Shown: positions 1 through 9,562 of the stretch, in pieces
Numbering within the stretch: position 1 is the stretch's first letter
Layout: the number at the start of each line of letters is the position of its first letter
Source of the DNA: Streptomyces flaveolus
GTDB taxonomy: Bacteria > Actinomycetota > Actinomycetes > Streptomycetales > Streptomycetaceae
Length of the DNA stretch: 64,000 nucleotides
Direction of reading: 5' to 3'
NCBI RefSeq assembly: GCF_014648815.1
Contig: NZ_BMRV01000014.1
Span: forward strand, 142,887 to 206,886
Made by a program: the position numbers and the translations under genes
Notes under the pieces: generated by a model
What the model was told of the DNA's origin: nothing
Database searches by the model: none
What the model saw: only the letters and a program-made list of their open reading frames with translations

Positions 1-47
1 CGGGCCCTGTCGTCACCGCCTCGCCCGCACGGCGACGACAGGGCCCG
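1..47. terminator. Perfect inverted repeat, likely terminator of the upstream gene
   Basis: A 14-bp arm at 1-14 (CGGGCCCTGTCGTC) is perfectly complementary to 34-47, with a 19-nt loop. There is no U-tract, which is common for Streptomyces terminators. It lies just before dxr and probably ends a gene outside the window. Confidence 0.6.
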
Positions 48-121
48 CCCCGGTTGCCCCGCGCCACCCGCCCGAGGGACGCGCTGTCCTCACCGAGGGC
101 GGTTACGGCCACAATGGGGGA

Positions 122-1378
122 ATGAGCGACAGTCCAGCCCCACTCGCCGACCCGCACCTCGTCTACGACCCGGTGGCGGGCGACGGCCCGAAGGACGTGG
201 TGATCCTCGGGTCCACCGGGTCGATCGGGACCCAGGCCATCGACCTCGTGCTGCGCAACCCGGACCGCTTCCGGGTGACCGGCCTGTCCGCCAACGGCGG
301 CCGGATCGCCCTCCTCGCCGAGCAGGCGTACCGGCTGAAGGTACGGACCGTCGCCGTGGCCCGCGAGGACGTCGTACCGGCGCTTCGGGAGGCGCTCGGA
401 GCCCAGTACGGCACCGGGGAGCCGCTCCCCGAGATCCTCGCCGGACCGGACGCGGCCACGCAGCTCGCCGCCTCCGACTGCCACACCGTCCTCAACGGCA
501 TCACCGGCTCCATCGGGCTCGCCCCGACCCTGGCCGCCCTGGAGGCGGGCCGCACCCTCGCGCTCGCCAACAAGGAGTCGCTCATCGTCGGCGGCCCGCT
601 GGTCAAGGCCCTCGCCAAGCCCGGGCAGATCATCCCGGTGGACTCCGAGCACGCCGCCCTCTTCCAGGCACTCGCGGCCGGCACCCGCGCCGACGTGCGC
701 AAGCTGGTCGTCACCGCGTCCGGCGGCCCGTTCCGGGGGCGTACGAAGGAACAGCTGGCGGCCGTCACCGTCGAGGACGCCCTCGCCCACCCCACCTGGG
801 CCATGGGCCCGGTGATCACGATCAACTCCGCCACCCTCGTCAACAAGGGCCTGGAGGTGATCGAGGCCCACCTCCTCTACGACATTCCCTTCGACCGCAT
901 TGAGGTGGTCGTGCACCCGCAGTCGTATGTCCACTCGATGGTTGAGTTCACGGACGGATCGACACTGGCCCAGGCGACGCCCCCCGACATGCGCGGGCCC
1001 ATCGCCATCGGCCTCGGCTGGCCCGAACGCGTCCCCGACGCCGCCCCCACCTTCGACTGGAGCAAGGCCTCGACGTGGGAGTTCTTCCCGCTCGACAACG
1101 AGGCCTTCCCCTCGGTGAACCTGGCCCGGCACGTCGGGGCGCTCGCGGGCACGGCCCCGGCGGTGTTCAATGCGGCCAACGAGGAGTGCGTCGAGGCGTT
1201 CCGCTCCGGCGCGCTGCCGTATCTCGGGATCATGGAGACCGTCACGCGGGTGGTCGAGGAACACGGCACCCCCCGTACGGGAACCTCGCTCACCGTCGCG
1301 GACGTCCTCGAAGCGGAGACCTGGGCGCGCGCCCGGGCCCGGGAACTGGCGGCACAGACGGCGGAGGCCCGTGCATGA
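122..1378 (+). CDS. dxr: 1-deoxy-D-xylulose 5-phosphate reductoisomerase
   Basis: Cytosolic enzyme of the MEP (non-mevalonate) isoprenoid pathway. It converts 1-deoxy-D-xylulose 5-phosphate to 2-C-methyl-D-erythritol 4-phosphate using NADPH and a divalent metal. The 418-aa product has the N-terminal dinucleotide-binding motif GSTGSIG near residue 30, the metal-ligand motif DSEHAALF near residue 174, and the family segment NKGLEVIEAHLLYD. Length is normal, with a Streptomyces-style N-terminal extension of about 20 residues. The purine run GGGGGA lies directly against the ATG, so Shine-Dalgarno spacing is poor. A three-codon ATG GGG GAA TGA overlaps the start and might couple initiation. The stop overlaps the next gene's start (ATGA), so the two are co-translated. 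ispG of the same pathway follows one gene later. Confidence 0.97.
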   Translation: MSDSPAPLADPHLVYDPVAGDGPKDVVILGSTGSIGTQAIDLVLRNPDRFRVTGLSANGGRIALLAEQAYRLKVRTVAVAREDVVPALREALGAQYGTGEPLPEILAGPDAATQLAASDCHTVLNGITGSIGLAPTLAALEAGRTLALANKESLIVGGPLVKALAKPGQIIPVDSEHAALFQALAAGTRADVRKLVVTASGGPFRGRTKEQLAAVTVEDALAHPTWAMGPVITINSATLVNKGLEVIEAHLLYDIPFDRIEVVVHPQSYVHSMVEFTDGSTLAQATPPDMRGPIAIGLGWPERVPDAAPTFDWSKASTWEFFPLDNEAFPSVNLARHVGALAGTAPAVFNAANEECVEAFRSGALPYLGIMETVTRVVEEHGTPRTGTSLTVADVLEAETWARARARELAAQTAEARA

Positions 1379-2679
1379 CGACCCTGATGTTCATCCTCGG
1401 CATAGTCCTCTTCGCGGTCGGCCTGCTGTTCTCCATCGCCTGGCACGAGCTGGGCCACCTCTCCACGGCCAAGATGTTCGGCATCCGCGTACCGCAGTAC
1501 ATGGTCGGCTTCGGACCGACGATCTTCTCGCGGAAGAAGGGCGAGACCGAGTACGGCGTCAAGGCCATCCCGTTCGGCGGCTACATCCGCATGATCGGCA
1601 TGTTCCCGCCCGGTCCCGACGGCCGGATGGAGGCCCGCTCCACCTCGCCCTGGCGCGGCATGATCGAGGACGCCCGCTCGGCGGCCTTCGAGGAACTCCA
1701 GCCCGGTGACGAGAAGCGCCTGTTCTACACGCGCAAGCCGTGGAAACGGGTCATCGTCATGTTCGCCGGCCCGTTCATGAACCTGATCCTCGCGGTGGTG
1801 CTGTTCCTCACGGTGCTGATGGGCTTCGGCATCTCGCAGCAGACCACCACCGTCAGCTCCGTCTCCCAGTGCGTCATCTCGCAGAGCGAGAACCGCGACG
1901 ACTGCGCCAAGTCCGACCCGGCCTCCCCGGCCGCGGCGGCCGGCCTGAAGGCGGGCGACAAGATCGTCTCCTTCGACGGCGTCCGCACCGACGACTGGGA
2001 CAAGCTGTCCAACCTGATCCGCGCCACCCCCGGCGAGGAGGTGCCGATCGTCGTCGAGCGCGGCGGCCAGGAGGTCACCCTCCACGCCCACATCGCCACC
2101 AACCAGGTCGCCAAGAAGGACTCCCACGGACAGATCGTCCAGGGCGAGTACGTCACCGCCGGCTTCCTCGGCTTCAGCGCGGCCACCGGCGTGGTGAAAC
2201 AGGACTTCGGCCAGTCCGTGACCTGGATGGGCGACCGCATCGGCGACGCCGTCGACTCCCTCGCCGCCCTGCCCGGCAAGATCCCCGCGCTGTGGGACGC
2301 CGCCTTCGGCGACGGCCCCCGCGAGGCCGACTCCCCGATGGGCGTCGTCGGCGCCGCCCGGGTCGGCGGCGAGATCGCCACGCTGGACATACCGCCCACC
2401 CAGCAGCTGGCCATGTTCGTCATGCTGGTCGCCGGCTTCAACCTCTCCCTGTTCCTCTTCAACATGCTCCCGCTGCTGCCGCTCGACGGCGGCCACATCG
2501 CGGGCGCGCTGTGGGAGTCGCTGCGCCGGAGCACCGCCAAGGTGCTGCGCCGGCCCGACCCGGGCCCCTTCGACGTGGCGAAGCTGATGCCGGTGGCGTA
2601 CGTGGTGGCGGGCGTGTTCGTCTGCTTCACCCTGCTCGTCCTGGTCGCGGACGTGGTGAATCCCGTACGGATCAGCTGA
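1375..2679 (+). CDS. rseP: Site-2 (RseP/M50B-type) intramembrane zinc metalloprotease
   Basis: Membrane protease that cleaves transmembrane substrates within the bilayer, as in regulated intramembrane proteolysis of anti-sigma factors. The 434-aa product has HELGH (H24, H28) in the first transmembrane segment, a PDZ-like region near residue 190 (AGDKIVSFDG), and the third zinc-ligand motif LPLDGGH near residue 370 inside a C-terminal membrane segment. All catalytic features are present. The ATG overlaps the dxr stop as ATGA, which fixes the start. The gene is followed by a hairpin at 2702-2736. Its physiological substrate cannot be told from sequence. Confidence 0.95.
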   Translation: MTTLMFILGIVLFAVGLLFSIAWHELGHLSTAKMFGIRVPQYMVGFGPTIFSRKKGETEYGVKAIPFGGYIRMIGMFPPGPDGRMEARSTSPWRGMIEDARSAAFEELQPGDEKRLFYTRKPWKRVIVMFAGPFMNLILAVVLFLTVLMGFGISQQTTTVSSVSQCVISQSENRDDCAKSDPASPAAAAGLKAGDKIVSFDGVRTDDWDKLSNLIRATPGEEVPIVVERGGQEVTLHAHIATNQVAKKDSHGQIVQGEYVTAGFLGFSAATGVVKQDFGQSVTWMGDRIGDAVDSLAALPGKIPALWDAAFGDGPREADSPMGVVGAARVGGEIATLDIPPTQQLAMFVMLVAGFNLSLFLFNMLPLLPLDGGHIAGALWESLRRSTAKVLRRPDPGPFDVAKLMPVAYVVAGVFVCFTLLVLVADVVNPVRIS

Positions 2680-2701
2680 CGTCCCCACGGTCCGGCGAGA
2701 G

Positions 2702-2736
2702 GCCCGATCCGGGGAGCATGTCCCTCCGGACCGGGC
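2702..2736 (+). terminator. Hairpin after the site-2 protease gene
   Basis: Arms 2702-2714 and 2724-2736 pair over 13 positions with one A-C mismatch and one G-T pair, around a 9-nt loop. It lies 22 nt after the stop and probably separates dxr-rseP from ispG, either as terminator or attenuator. Confidence 0.5.
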
Positions 2737-2889
2737 TTCACGCATGTCATGGGGCAGATGGATGCCATCGGGTGGATTCCCCGTACGCTGTGTGCCGGGG
2801 GTTCAGGTCCGTGCCGTAATCTCGTTGGGGCCGGAGCCCGCCGCTGACCGGGGCCGGATCTTGATCCAAGACTTGGGGTTGCACAGCAG

Positions 2890-4047
<1,158 letters not shown>

Positions 4048-4105
4048 GGCTTCGCGCCCGTCGGCTTCTCAGGGCCGGCCCGGGTGCTTGGGACGCTCCG
4101 GATGA

Positions 4106-4180
4106 TTCCAGCCGGTCCGGCGTTCGAGGACGCGGCCCGTTCAGGGCCGAAGCGGGGCCCGGGGGCGGCAGCCCCCGGAC
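4106..4180. repeat. Degenerate copy of a dispersed Streptomyces intergenic repeat, with terminator-like hairpin
   Basis: The stretch containing GTCCGGCGTTCGAGGACG, GTTCAGGGCCGAAGCGGGG and a C-rich end resembles an intergenic element I know from many Streptomyces genomes, usually found after genes. It ends in a perfect 8-bp hairpin (arms 4159-4166 and 4171-4178, loop GGCA). Its position 59 nt after ispG suits a terminator role. Identification is from memory, and there is no second copy in the window. Confidence 0.6.
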
Positions 4181-4295
4181 GGCACGGCACCCGACCCGCA
4201 CCGGTGAGCACGCGGCAACAGCAGGCGGGGCGACGCCACTCGGCATCCGCAGGTACAGTGCGGAGATCAGCAGATCTTAGGGTGAGGCCCCGCAC

Positions 4296-5144
4296 GTGTT
4301 GACGCAGACCACCTCCCGCGTGCTCGAACCGAGCGACCTGGACGCCGCGCTCGCCGTCCTCGACCGCGAGCCGGTCGCCAACGCCTTCGTGACCGCCCGG
4401 GTGCAGATCGCGGGCCTCGACCCGTGGCGCCTCGGCGGCGAGATGTGGGGCTGGTACGAGGACGGCATGCTGACCTCCCTGTGCTACGCGGGCGCCAACC
4501 TCGTCCCCATCTGCGCCACCCCGCGTGCCGTCCGCGCCTTCGCCGACCGTGCCCGGCGGGCCGGCCGCCGCTGCTCCTCCATCGTCGGCCCCGCCGAGTC
4601 CACCGCCCAGCTGTGGCGGCTCCTCGAACCCGGCTGGGGCCCGGCCCGCGAAGTCCGCGGCCGGCAGCCCCTCATGGTCACCGACCGCATGACCGCCGAC
4701 GTCGCCCCCGATCCCCGCGTCCGCCGGGTCCGCAAGGACGAGATGGAGCGGATCATGCCGGCCTGCGTGGCGATGTTCACCGAGGAGGTCGGCATCTCCC
4801 CGCTGGCCGGCGACGGCGGACTGCTCTATCAGGCCCGGGTCGCCGAACTCGTCGGCTCCGGCCGCTCCTTCGCCCGGTTCGACAGCGACGGGCGGGTCGT
4901 CTTCAAGGCCGAGATCGGCGCCGCCACCGACCGCGCCTGCCAGATCCAGGGCGTATGGGTGGCCCCCGAGTACCGGGGACGGGGACTCGCCGCCCCCGGC
5001 ATGGCGGCCGTCCTGCGCTACGCCCTCGCCGACGTGGCCCCGGTGGTGAGCCTGTACGTGAACGACTTCAACACCGCGGCCCGGCGGACGTACCGGCGGG
5101 TGGGCTTCCAGGAGGTCGGTTCCTTCATGAGCGTGCTGTTCTGA
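4296..5144 (+). CDS. GNAT family acetyltransferase with N-terminal DUF4081-type domain
   Basis: Predicted acetyl-CoA-dependent N-acyltransferase of 282 aa with unknown substrate. The first ~130 residues look like the DUF4081 domain found fused to actinobacterial GNAT proteins. Residues ~145-282 form the GNAT fold, with VWVAPEYRGRGLAAPGM matching the acetyl-CoA-binding motif A (RGRGLA) and VNDFNTAARRTYRRVGF matching motif B (N, Y and GF conserved). The GTG start at 4296 has GAGG eight bases upstream and a TAGGGT hexamer at 4278-4283 that may be its -10 element. It is conserved next to ispG in streptomycetes as I recall, but no pathway link is evident. Confidence 0.85.
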   Translation: MLTQTTSRVLEPSDLDAALAVLDREPVANAFVTARVQIAGLDPWRLGGEMWGWYEDGMLTSLCYAGANLVPICATPRAVRAFADRARRAGRRCSSIVGPAESTAQLWRLLEPGWGPAREVRGRQPLMVTDRMTADVAPDPRVRRVRKDEMERIMPACVAMFTEEVGISPLAGDGGLLYQARVAELVGSGRSFARFDSDGRVVFKAEIGAATDRACQIQGVWVAPEYRGRGLAAPGMAAVLRYALADVAPVVSLYVNDFNTAARRTYRRVGFQEVGSFMSVLF

Positions 5145-5185
5145 CCCCGGCCGATCACCCCCGGCACACAGCCGCGTCACCCCTG

Positions 5186-5191
5186 TAGGCT
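5186..5191 (+). promoter_or_regulatory. Candidate -10 element of a leaderless transcript
   Basis: TAGGCT ends 7 nt before the ATG at 5199, and there is no Shine-Dalgarno-like sequence in between. This is the usual layout for leaderless mRNAs in Streptomyces, with transcription starting at or next to the ATG. No good -35 is seen. Confidence 0.45.
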
Positions 5192-5198
5192 CCCCGCC

Positions 5199-5732
5199 AT
5201 GGACCTCGTCATCGGCCCCTTGGACCTGTCGGCGCACGTCGACGAGGCCCTTGCCGTCCAAGCCGCCGCCTTCGGTCTCGGCCCGGACGAGGTGGCCGTC
5301 CGCCGCCAGATCGTCCTGCGCCACATGACCTACCCCGGCGCCCGCGCCCTCGGCGCCACCACTCCCGACGGGGATCTCGCCGGCTTCGTCTACGGCATGC
5401 CCAACGACCGCACCCACTGGTGGTCCACCGTCGTCGAGCCGTACCTCCGCGCCCAGCACAACGAGGCCTGGCTCGACGACTCCTTCGTCATCACCGAACT
5501 GCACGTCCACCCGGCCCACCAGAACCGCGGCGCGGGCCGCTCACTGATCACCACGATCACCGACACCGCCGCCGAGCCCCGCTCGATCCTCTCCGCGATC
5601 GACACCGAGAGCCCCGCCCGGGGCCTCTACCGCTCCCTCGGCTACACCGACCTCGCCCGCCAGGTCCTGTTCCCCAGCGCGCCCCGGCCGTACGCCGTGA
5701 TGGGCGCGCACCTTCCCCTGCGCAGGCCCTAA
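5199..5732 (+). CDS. GNAT family acetyltransferase
   Basis: Predicted N-acetyltransferase of 177 aa with unknown acceptor. The acetyl-CoA-binding motif A is at about residues 100-115 (ELHVHPAHQNRGAGRSL), and the C-terminal half ends in the usual ARGLYRSLGYTD-type motif. The ATG at 5199 lacks a ribosome binding site and is preceded at the right distance by TAGGCT, so translation from a leaderless mRNA is likely. It follows another GNAT gene but shares no obvious operon with it (54-nt gap plus own promoter). Confidence 0.85.
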   Translation: MDLVIGPLDLSAHVDEALAVQAAAFGLGPDEVAVRRQIVLRHMTYPGARALGATTPDGDLAGFVYGMPNDRTHWWSTVVEPYLRAQHNEAWLDDSFVITELHVHPAHQNRGAGRSLITTITDTAAEPRSILSAIDTESPARGLYRSLGYTDLARQVLFPSAPRPYAVMGAHLPLRRP

Positions 5733-5789
5733 CCGATTTCCGCCGGGATGGACCGCCCGGTTAACCTCCTGCCAACACCCTCCTCCACT

Positions 5790-5820
5790 CTCGGCTCCGC
5801 CCGAGCGGGGGGACCCCCAT
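5790..5820. repeat. Short palindromic intergenic element upstream of proS
   Basis: A stem CTCGG...CCGAG is followed directly by a G-run and a C-run (GGGGGGACCCCC). Very similar short elements are common between Streptomyces genes as I remember. Here it sits 18 nt before the proS start, inside the leader, and could fold near the ribosome binding site (CAGGAG). Confidence 0.4.
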
Positions 5821-5838
5821 CAGCAGGAGTCTCGAACC

Positions 5839-7542
5839 ATGGCCAACGCACCGGTCCAGCGCATGTCGAAGTTGATGGCGAAGACGCTGCGCGACGACCC
5901 GGCGGACGCCGAGGTCCTCAGCCACAAGCTGCTGGTCCGCGCCGGTTACGTGCGCCGCACCGCCGCCGGCCTGTGGAGCTGGCTGCCGCTCGGCAAGAAG
6001 GTCCTCGGCAACATCGAGCGCATCGTCCGCGAGGAGATGGACGCCATCGGCGCCCAGGAAGTGCAGCTCCCCGCCCTGCTGCCGCGCGAGCCGTACGAGG
6101 CCACCGGCCGCTGGGAGGAGTACGGCCCCGAGCTGTTCCGCCTCCAGGACCGCAAGGGCGGCGACTACCTCCTCGGCCCCACCCACGAGGAGATCTTCAC
6201 CCTGCTGGTGAAGGACCAGGCATCCTCTTACAAGGACCTGCCGGTCATCCTCTACCAGATCCAGAACAAGTACCGCGACGAGGCCCGCCCCCGGGCCGGC
6301 ATCCTGCGCGGCCGCGAGTTCCTGATGAAGGACTCCTACTCCTTCGACGTCGCCGACGAGGGCCTCGCCGAGTCCTACGCCCTGCACCGCGCCGCCTACC
6401 AGCGCATCTTCGAGCGCCTCGGCCTCGACTACCGCATCTGCGCGGCCACCGCCGGCGCCATGGGCGGCTCGAAGTCCGAGGAGTTCCTCGCGCCCGCCGA
6501 GGCCGGCGAGGACACCTTCGCGGACTGCCCGAACTGCGACTTCGCCGCCAACACCGAGGCGATCACCTACGCGCTGACGCCGGTGGACGCGGCCGGCGTG
6601 CCCGCCGCCGAGGACATCCCGACCCCGGACACCCCGACCATCGAGACCCTCGCCGCCTCCCTCGGCGTCCCGGCCTCCGCCACGCTGAAGAACCTGCTGG
6701 TCAAGGTGGACGGCGAGATCGTCGCCGTGGGCGTCCCCGGTGACCGCGAGGTCGACATGGACAAGGTCGAGGCGCACTTCGCCCCGGCCGCCGTCGAGCT
6801 GGTCACCGCCGAGGACTTCGTCGGCCGCCCCGACCTGGTCCGCGGCTACGTCGGCCCGCAGGGCCTGGGCGAGAAGGTGACGTACATCGCCGACCCGCGC
6901 GTGGCGCCGGGCACCGCGTGGATCACGGGCGCCAACAAGGAGCACACGCACGCCAAGAACGTCGTGGCAGGCCGTGACTTCGAGGTCGACGCGTACGTCG
7001 ACGTCGTCGTGGTCCGGGACGGCGACCCCTGCCCGAAGTGCGGCACCGGCCTGAAGCTGGACCGCGCCATCGAGATCGGCCACATCTTCCAGCTGGGCCG
7101 CAAGTACGCCGACGCCCTCAAGCTGGACGTCCTCGGCCAGAACGGCAAGCCGGCCCGCGTGACCATGGGCTCCTACGGCATCGGCGTCTCCCGCGCCGTG
7201 GCCGCCCTCGCCGAGCAGCACGCCGACGACAAGGGCCTCGTCTGGTCCAAGGAGGTCGCCCCCGCCGACGTCCACGTCGTCGCCGCCGGCAAGGCCCTGC
7301 AGACCGAGCTGGCCCTCGAGGTCTCCGACAAGCTGGCCGCCGCCGGCGTCCGCGTCCTGGTGGACGACCGGGCCGGCGTCTCCCCGGGCGTCAAGTTCAC
7401 CGACGCCGAGCTCATCGGCGTCCCGCAGATCCTGGTCGCCGGCCGCCGCTCGGCCGAAGGCGTGGTCGAGCTGAAGGACCGCCGCACCGGCGAGCGCGAG
7501 GAACTGACGGTCGACGAGGCCATCGCCCGCCTGACGGCCTGA
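5839..7542 (+). CDS. proS: Prolyl-tRNA synthetase (bacterial type, with editing domain)
   Basis: Class II aminoacyl-tRNA synthetase that charges tRNA-Pro in the cytosol. At 567 aa it is the long bacterial ProS form. The N-terminal class II catalytic half contains motif 2 (NKYRDEARPRAGILRGREF) and a C-terminal catalytic segment with motif 3 (GSYGIGVSRAVAA). Between them, roughly residues 225-400, is the INS editing domain that deacylates mischarged Ala-tRNA-Pro (ASATLKNLLVKVDGEIVAVG region). An anticodon-binding domain (DVHVVAAGK... VLVDDR) closes the protein. The ATG at 5839 follows CAGGAG. A 13-bp perfect hairpin after the stop separates it from convergent genes. Confidence 0.97.
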   Translation: MANAPVQRMSKLMAKTLRDDPADAEVLSHKLLVRAGYVRRTAAGLWSWLPLGKKVLGNIERIVREEMDAIGAQEVQLPALLPREPYEATGRWEEYGPELFRLQDRKGGDYLLGPTHEEIFTLLVKDQASSYKDLPVILYQIQNKYRDEARPRAGILRGREFLMKDSYSFDVADEGLAESYALHRAAYQRIFERLGLDYRICAATAGAMGGSKSEEFLAPAEAGEDTFADCPNCDFAANTEAITYALTPVDAAGVPAAEDIPTPDTPTIETLAASLGVPASATLKNLLVKVDGEIVAVGVPGDREVDMDKVEAHFAPAAVELVTAEDFVGRPDLVRGYVGPQGLGEKVTYIADPRVAPGTAWITGANKEHTHAKNVVAGRDFEVDAYVDVVVVRDGDPCPKCGTGLKLDRAIEIGHIFQLGRKYADALKLDVLGQNGKPARVTMGSYGIGVSRAVAALAEQHADDKGLVWSKEVAPADVHVVAAGKALQTELALEVSDKLAAAGVRVLVDDRAGVSPGVKFTDAELIGVPQILVAGRRSAEGVVELKDRRTGEREELTVDEAIARLTA

Positions 7543-7552
7543 TCCCACCACC

Positions 7553-7583
7553 CAGGGGCGCCCGCGACCGGCGGGCGCCCCTG
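7553..7583. terminator. Bidirectional terminator between proS and the convergent pseudokinase gene
   Basis: Perfect 13-bp stem (7553-7565 with 7571-7583) and a 5-nt loop, located 10 nt after the proS stop and 47 nt from the end of the convergent gene. Confidence 0.8.
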
Positions 7584-7629
7584 AGGCGTGTTCCCGCTCG
7601 CCCGGCAACCCGCGGGCCTCGGGGCCGCC

Positions 7630-8529
7630 CTACAGCCAGGTCGCGAACTCCAGCAGCAGTTCCGCGTCCCGCTCGCGGCCGACCCGGTGGGCCCGTACGC
7701 CCGACTCGACCGCCCGGAACAGCGTCCAGCCGCGCAGCCGCTCCTGGTCGACCTCCAGCGACTCGGCGAGCCGCTTCACCCGCCGCCGGGTCGTCGAGGC
7801 GCCCGACGGCTGGGCGATCAGGTCCTCCACCCGGTCCCGCACCAGCCGGGCAAGGTCGAAGGCGCTCTCGCCGACCACGGGGTCCGGCCCCACGGCCAGC
7901 CACGGCATCCGGTCCCCGGCGAGCACCTTGCTCTGCCGGAACGTGCCGTGCAGCAGCCGCTCTTCGGGCGGCGCGGCCAGCAGCTCCGCGCGGGCCGTGA
8001 GCGCCGCGTCCACCAGTGCGGCCACCGCCGGATCGGCCGCGGCGCCGGCCCGCATGGCCTCGGCCTGCCGCCCGGTCCGCTCGGCCACGGTCTCGAAGGA
8101 GTGACCGGCGGGCGGCTCCACCCACAGCCGCCGCAGCGTGCCCGCGGCCTCCAGCAGCGCCTTCGACTCGGGCAGGGACCGCACCGAGACGTCCGGGTGC
8201 AACCGCTCCAGCAGCAGCACCCCCTCCGGCGTGTCCTCCCGGAGCAACTGCACGGCACCCAGTCCGCCCCAGTGGGCGAGCGCGGCCCGCTCGCTCCCGG
8301 GCCGGGCCCGGCGGGGAGCCAGCTTGAGCACCGCCGGCGTCCCGTCGGCCCGCCGTACCAGGATCACCAGGCTGCTGCGTCCGCCGGGCACCTGCACCCG
8401 CTCCACGGTCGCCCCGCACAGCGCCACGGCCTCCCGCGCCGTCTCCGGCAGCTTCTCCAGCCATTCGTCACCGACCGGTGCCGTCTCACCGAGCGCCCTG
8501 ACCAGACGCCGCGGCGGTTCGAAAGCCAT
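7630..8529 (-). CDS. APH(6)/hydroxyurea-kinase-like protein lacking catalytic residues (probable pseudokinase)
   Basis: 299-aa protein of the aminoglycoside 6-phosphotransferase/hydroxyurea phosphotransferase fold. The nucleotide-anchoring Lys (K69 in AVLKL) and helix C Glu (E80) are kept. The usual HGDLHxxN catalytic loop reads HGTFRQSK (residues 194-201), so the catalytic Asp is Thr and the Asn is Lys. The metal-binding Asp in the usual AIDP motif is Gly (AVGP, residues 212-215). Phosphotransfer is therefore unlikely. The VVGESAFDLARLVRDR segment still places it in the family. The ATG at 8529 has no strong ribosome binding site. It probably acts as a binding or regulatory protein; no antibiotic resistance function should be inferred. 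Confidence 0.75.
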   Translation of the reverse strand: MAFEPPRRLVRALGETAPVGDEWLEKLPETAREAVALCGATVERVQVPGGRSSLVILVRRADGTPAVLKLAPRRARPGSERAALAHWGGLGAVQLLREDTPEGVLLLERLHPDVSVRSLPESKALLEAAGTLRRLWVEPPAGHSFETVAERTGRQAEAMRAGAAADPAVAALVDAALTARAELLAAPPEERLLHGTFRQSKVLAGDRMPWLAVGPDPVVGESAFDLARLVRDRVEDLIAQPSGASTTRRRVKRLAESLEVDQERLRGWTLFRAVESGVRAHRVGRERDAELLLEFATWL

Positions 8530-8570
8530 GCGCGAGCCGTTCCCTTCCCGTACGGGCCCTCCCGTACGTG

Positions 8571-9035
8571 TTACGCGGTCGGTGTCGCCGAAGCCGACGG
8601 TGTGCCGGCCCGCTCGGCGAGCCCAGGGAAGGCTACGCTCCCGCCGCGCCAGCGCACGGCCCGGACCGCGGCCTCCCGCAGCGCCCCGGCCGCCGTGGCC
8701 CGCAGACCGCCCTCGGCCGCCCGCACCAGGTCGGAGTAGACCCCCGCCGTCCGGCTCTCCAGCTCGGCCGCCAGCCGCACCGCGGCCGCCGCGTCCGGCA
8801 CCGCGAAGGGCAGCGCGTACCCGGCCGCCGCGGCGACCGGCCTGCCGCCCAGATCGCCGACCTGGCGCGCCAGCGCGTCGCGTCGCGCCCGGTGCGCGTC
8901 GTACGCCGTCCGCGCCTCGGCGCGCCGTTCCTCGCCGATCCGCCCGCCGACGACTCCGTAGCCGTACACCGCGGCATGCTCGGCCGCCAGCGCCGCCTGG
9001 AGGGCGTCCAGCACCCGGTCCTTCGCCTCGCTCAC
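8571..9035 (-). CDS. Ferritin-like DUF4439-type protein
   Basis: 154-aa, Ala-rich all-helical protein with a ferritin-like four-helix pattern (LDALQAALAAEHAAVYGYGVVGG, then EARTAYDAHRARRDAL). This matches what I know of the DUF4439 family, whose function is unknown. There is no signal peptide, so it is probably cytosolic. The GTG start overlaps the stop of the upstream lipoprotein gene as GTGA, so the pair is translationally coupled and likely works together. Helix residues E and H near the N-terminus (AAEHAAVYGYG) could ligand metal, but a full di-iron set is not evident. Confidence 0.7.
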   Translation of the reverse strand: MSEAKDRVLDALQAALAAEHAAVYGYGVVGGRIGEERRAEARTAYDAHRARRDALARQVGDLGGRPVAAAAGYALPFAVPDAAAAVRLAAELESRTAGVYSDLVRAAEGGLRATAAGALREAAVRAVRWRGGSVAFPGLAERAGTPSASATPTA

Positions 9036-9562
9036 CCGTGACCCTCCGTCAGCAGAAACATGTGCGCCGCACCGGCCGCCGCCACCGACGCCAGCAGCCG
9101 TGCCGACTCACCCGGTGCCTCCAGCAGCGCCCCGGCCCGCCGGTCGGCCAGCTCGCGCTCGGCGGCGGCCAGACCGGCCAGGGCCTCCTTCTCGGTCACC
9201 GGCACACCGGCGCCGTCCCCCGGCCCGGCGGCCCGCGCCGTCCCCGACGGCGACGCCGTCGGGGAGGCGGTCCGCGCGCCGCCGCCGAACGCCTCGGCGT
9301 GCCGTACGACCTCGTCCCGCAGCGGCCGCAGCCGCGCGGCCAGGCCCGGGTGGGCGGCGATCACCGCGTCGTACCGCGCGGCCAGCACCTCGCTGTCCCG
9401 CGCCGCACGCGCGCGGGCCCGTTCGTCGGCGGAGGGAGCGGGCGCGGTGTCGGAGCCGGACCCGCCGGAACAGCCGGCCAGCAGGGCGGCCCCGGCGGCC
9501 GAGGCGAGCAGGCTCCTTCGGCGCGGCCCCGAGGGCACGCGCGGCGATGAGGGGAACGACAC
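9032..9562 (-). CDS. Putative Tat-type lipoprotein with ferritin-like helical domain
   Basis: 176-aa predicted exported lipoprotein. The GTG at 9562 is chosen because GAGGA lies 8 nt upstream and the product then starts directly with a signal sequence: twin-arginine-like RRRSLLA, a hydrophobic core, and the lipobox LLAGC. An earlier in-frame start (9685) would add about 40 unlikely residues. The mature part is helical and Ala-rich (AARYDAVIAAHPGLAARL... AAERELADRRAGALLEA) and resembles the downstream DUF4439-type protein. The two genes overlap by GTGA. Function is unknown; a surface-attached partner of the cytosolic paralogue is the simplest reading. Confidence 0.65.
   Translation of the reverse strand: MSFPSSPRVPSGPRRRSLLASAAGAALLAGCSGGSGSDTAPAPSADERARARAARDSEVLAARYDAVIAAHPGLAARLRPLRDEVVRHAEAFGGGARTASPTASPSGTARAAGPGDGAGVPVTEKEALAGLAAAERELADRRAGALLEAPGESARLLASVAAAGAAHMFLLTEGHG

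Noticed and set aside
877..2745. Minus-strand frame opposite dxr and the protease
   Set aside because: His/Asp/Gly/Ala-rich shadow frame, no ribosome binding site.
7630..8529. Aminoglycoside resistance gene
   Set aside because: Family resemblance only; catalytic Asp, Asn and metal Asp are replaced.
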